DNA of 7,493 bases, from positions 1-7,493 of the forward strand of contig JANXPK010000477.1 in the NCBI GenBank assembly GCA_025357355.1, given 5' to 3'. Source of the DNA: Rhodobacterales bacterium (GTDB lineage: Bacteria; Pseudomonadota; Alphaproteobacteria; Rhodobacterales; Rhodobacteraceae). The translations under genes and the position numbers were made by a program. Under the pieces are notes generated by a model. That model made no database searches and was not told the origin of the DNA. It saw only the letters and a program-made list of their open reading frames with translations. Below, one piece after another: positions 6,581-7,493 of this stretch (the stretch's first letter is position 1; the number at the start of each line of letters is the position of its first letter).

Positions 6581-6627
6581 CACCCATCCTGCCGCCCCGC
6601 CCCCCCTGCCGGAGACGCCCATCATGA
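6577..6627 (+). CDS. Possible 16-codon coupling mini-ORF between the GTPase genes
   Basis: An ATG at 6577 overlaps the stop of the first GTPase as ATGA. It opens a 16-codon frame (MTPILPPRPPCRRRPS) whose TGA at 6625-6627 overlaps the ATG of the second GTPase, again as ATGA. The frame bridges the gap exactly, so ribosomes could be passed across it. It has no Shine-Dalgarno of its own beyond GAAAGGG at 6563-6569 inside the upstream gene. The peptide is Pro/Arg-rich and probably has no role of its own. Chance is quite possible. Confidence 0.2.
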   Translation: MTPILPPRPPCRRRPS

Positions 6628-7493
6628 CCCATCTGCCCCAAGTCTTGCGGCCCGACGATGCGGACACCATGGCACCCCAACCCTTCCTGAACCTCGGTCT
6701 TGAACCCCTTGCCGAGTTTGCCGAACAGTCCAAACGCCTTGACGCCGCCCTCAAGTCACTGACCAGGGTGGCGGGCGAGGCGGCGGCGCAGTCGCTGGCC
6801 CGGCTGCAACAGGACCTTGCCGCTTTTGAACCCGCCATCACCATCCTGGGCCAGGTCAAGTCGGGCAAGACCACCCTCGTCAACGCCCTCGCCGGCTGGT
6901 CCGACCTTTTGCCTGCCGACGTCAACCCCTGGACCTCGGTCGTCACCTCGCTCCACCTGATCCCTGGCCCGCAGCGGCGTGAGGTCGGGGCCCGGTTCCA
7001 ACTGATGAAAGAGGATGAATGGGACCGCCTGCTCAGCAAGGGGGGCCGCTTGGGCGAATTGGCCCAACGCGCCGATGCCGGGGGCGAACTGGAAAAGGTC
7101 CGCCAGCAGATCGAGGCGATGCGCGAGAAATCCCGCAAGCGGCTCGGCAAGAAATTCGAACTCCTCTTGGGACAGGAACACGAATACGGCTATTTCGACC
7201 GCAACCTTCTGGAACGCTACATCTGCCTTGGCGATGACTTCCTGGACGAGGAGGACGACCTCGGCAAACAGGGCTGGTTCGCCGACATCACCCGCTCTGC
7301 CGACCTTTACCTGCATTCGCGCTCGGTCCCGTACCAGCTGTGCCTGCGCGACACCCCCGGCGTCAACGACACCTTCCTCATGCGCGAACAAGTCACCATC
7401 GGTGCGGTCCGTGACAGCCGGGTCTGCGTCGTCGTGCTGTCGGCGCATCAGGCGCTGACCTCCACCGACATGGGGCTGATCCGCCTGATCTCG
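6624..7493 (+). CDS. Dynamin-like large GTPase, 3' end beyond the window
   Basis: The first 290 codons of a bacterial dynamin-family GTPase; the frame is still open at the right edge, so the helical stalk and any membrane-binding part are not visible. The ATG at 6624 has GGAGA at 6611-6615. An N-terminal helical region (about 24-68) precedes the G domain. The P-loop is GQVKSGKTT (76-84; K82), switch I is NPWTSVVT (101-108) with the likely catalytic Thr T104, and switch II is DTPG (243-246). Next comes VCVVVLSAH (267-275), the beta strand before the expected G4 motif, which lies outside the window. These motifs match bacterial dynamin-like proteins that bind and remodel membranes. About 139 residues separate T104 from D243, including a charged helical stretch around 153-184, which is long for the family. 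It follows the degenerate GTPase after 43 bases, and such proteins often work as pairs. Family assignment is strong; cellular role is inferred. Confidence 0.92.
   Translation, partial: MTHLPQVLRPDDADTMAPQPFLNLGLEPLAEFAEQSKRLDAALKSLTRVAGEAAAQSLARLQQDLAAFEPAITILGQVKSGKTTLVNALAGWSDLLPADVNPWTSVVTSLHLIPGPQRREVGARFQLMKEDEWDRLLSKGGRLGELAQRADAGGELEKVRQQIEAMREKSRKRLGKKFELLLGQEHEYGYFDRNLLERYICLGDDFLDEEDDLGKQGWFADITRSADLYLHSRSVPYQLCLRDTPGVNDTFLMREQVTIGAVRDSRVCVVVLSAHQALTSTDMGLIRLIS

Noticed and set aside
1927..7493. Type VI secretion locus
   Set aside because: Kinase, FHA protein and PP2C resemble PpkA, Fha and PppA, but no sheath, tube, baseplate, ClpV or membrane-complex gene is present, and the adjacent genes are GTPases.

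Overview
The window reads as high-GC alphaproteobacterial DNA, most likely Rhodobacterales-like. This is an inference from GC-rich third codon positions, GGAG-type ribosome binding sites and tight ATGA-style gene junctions; no rRNA or other phylogenetic marker is present. All supported genes are on the + strand. No tRNA, rRNA, CRISPR array, insertion sequence or integrase was seen.

Layout. Positions 1-84 may hold the last codons of an upstream gene that ends in an ATGA overlap with the next one. Positions 81-1469 encode a complete membrane-bound sensor histidine kinase with no receiver domain. A 457-base gap (1470-1926) follows. It lacks a convincing gene but holds several short perfect dyads and a weak promoter candidate. 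From 1927 to the right edge runs a compact block of five genes with gaps of 26, 9, 5 and 43 bases: a Hanks-type Ser/Thr kinase (1927-3261), a protein with a long disordered arm and a C-terminal FHA domain (3288-4418), a PP2C-family phosphatase (4428-5354), a small P-loop GTPase-like protein (5360-6580) and a dynamin-like large GTPase that runs off the window (6624-7493, 5' part only).

How they may work together. Kinase, phosphothreonine reader and phosphatase form a complete write/read/erase circuit. Its placement in one apparent operon with two P-loop GTPases suggests that reversible Ser/Thr phosphorylation controls a GTPase device, perhaps one acting on membranes. The first GTPase keeps the nucleotide-binding P-loop and a TRAD specificity motif. 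It appears to have lost the switch I threonine and the DxPG switch II motif, both of which its neighbour keeps. The pair may therefore be a regulatory or pseudo-GTPase plus an active dynamin-like GTPase. The kinase/FHA/phosphatase trio resembles the threonine phosphorylation pathway of type VI secretion, but no secretion component is visible here. Whether the operon continues, and what its output is, lies beyond the right edge.
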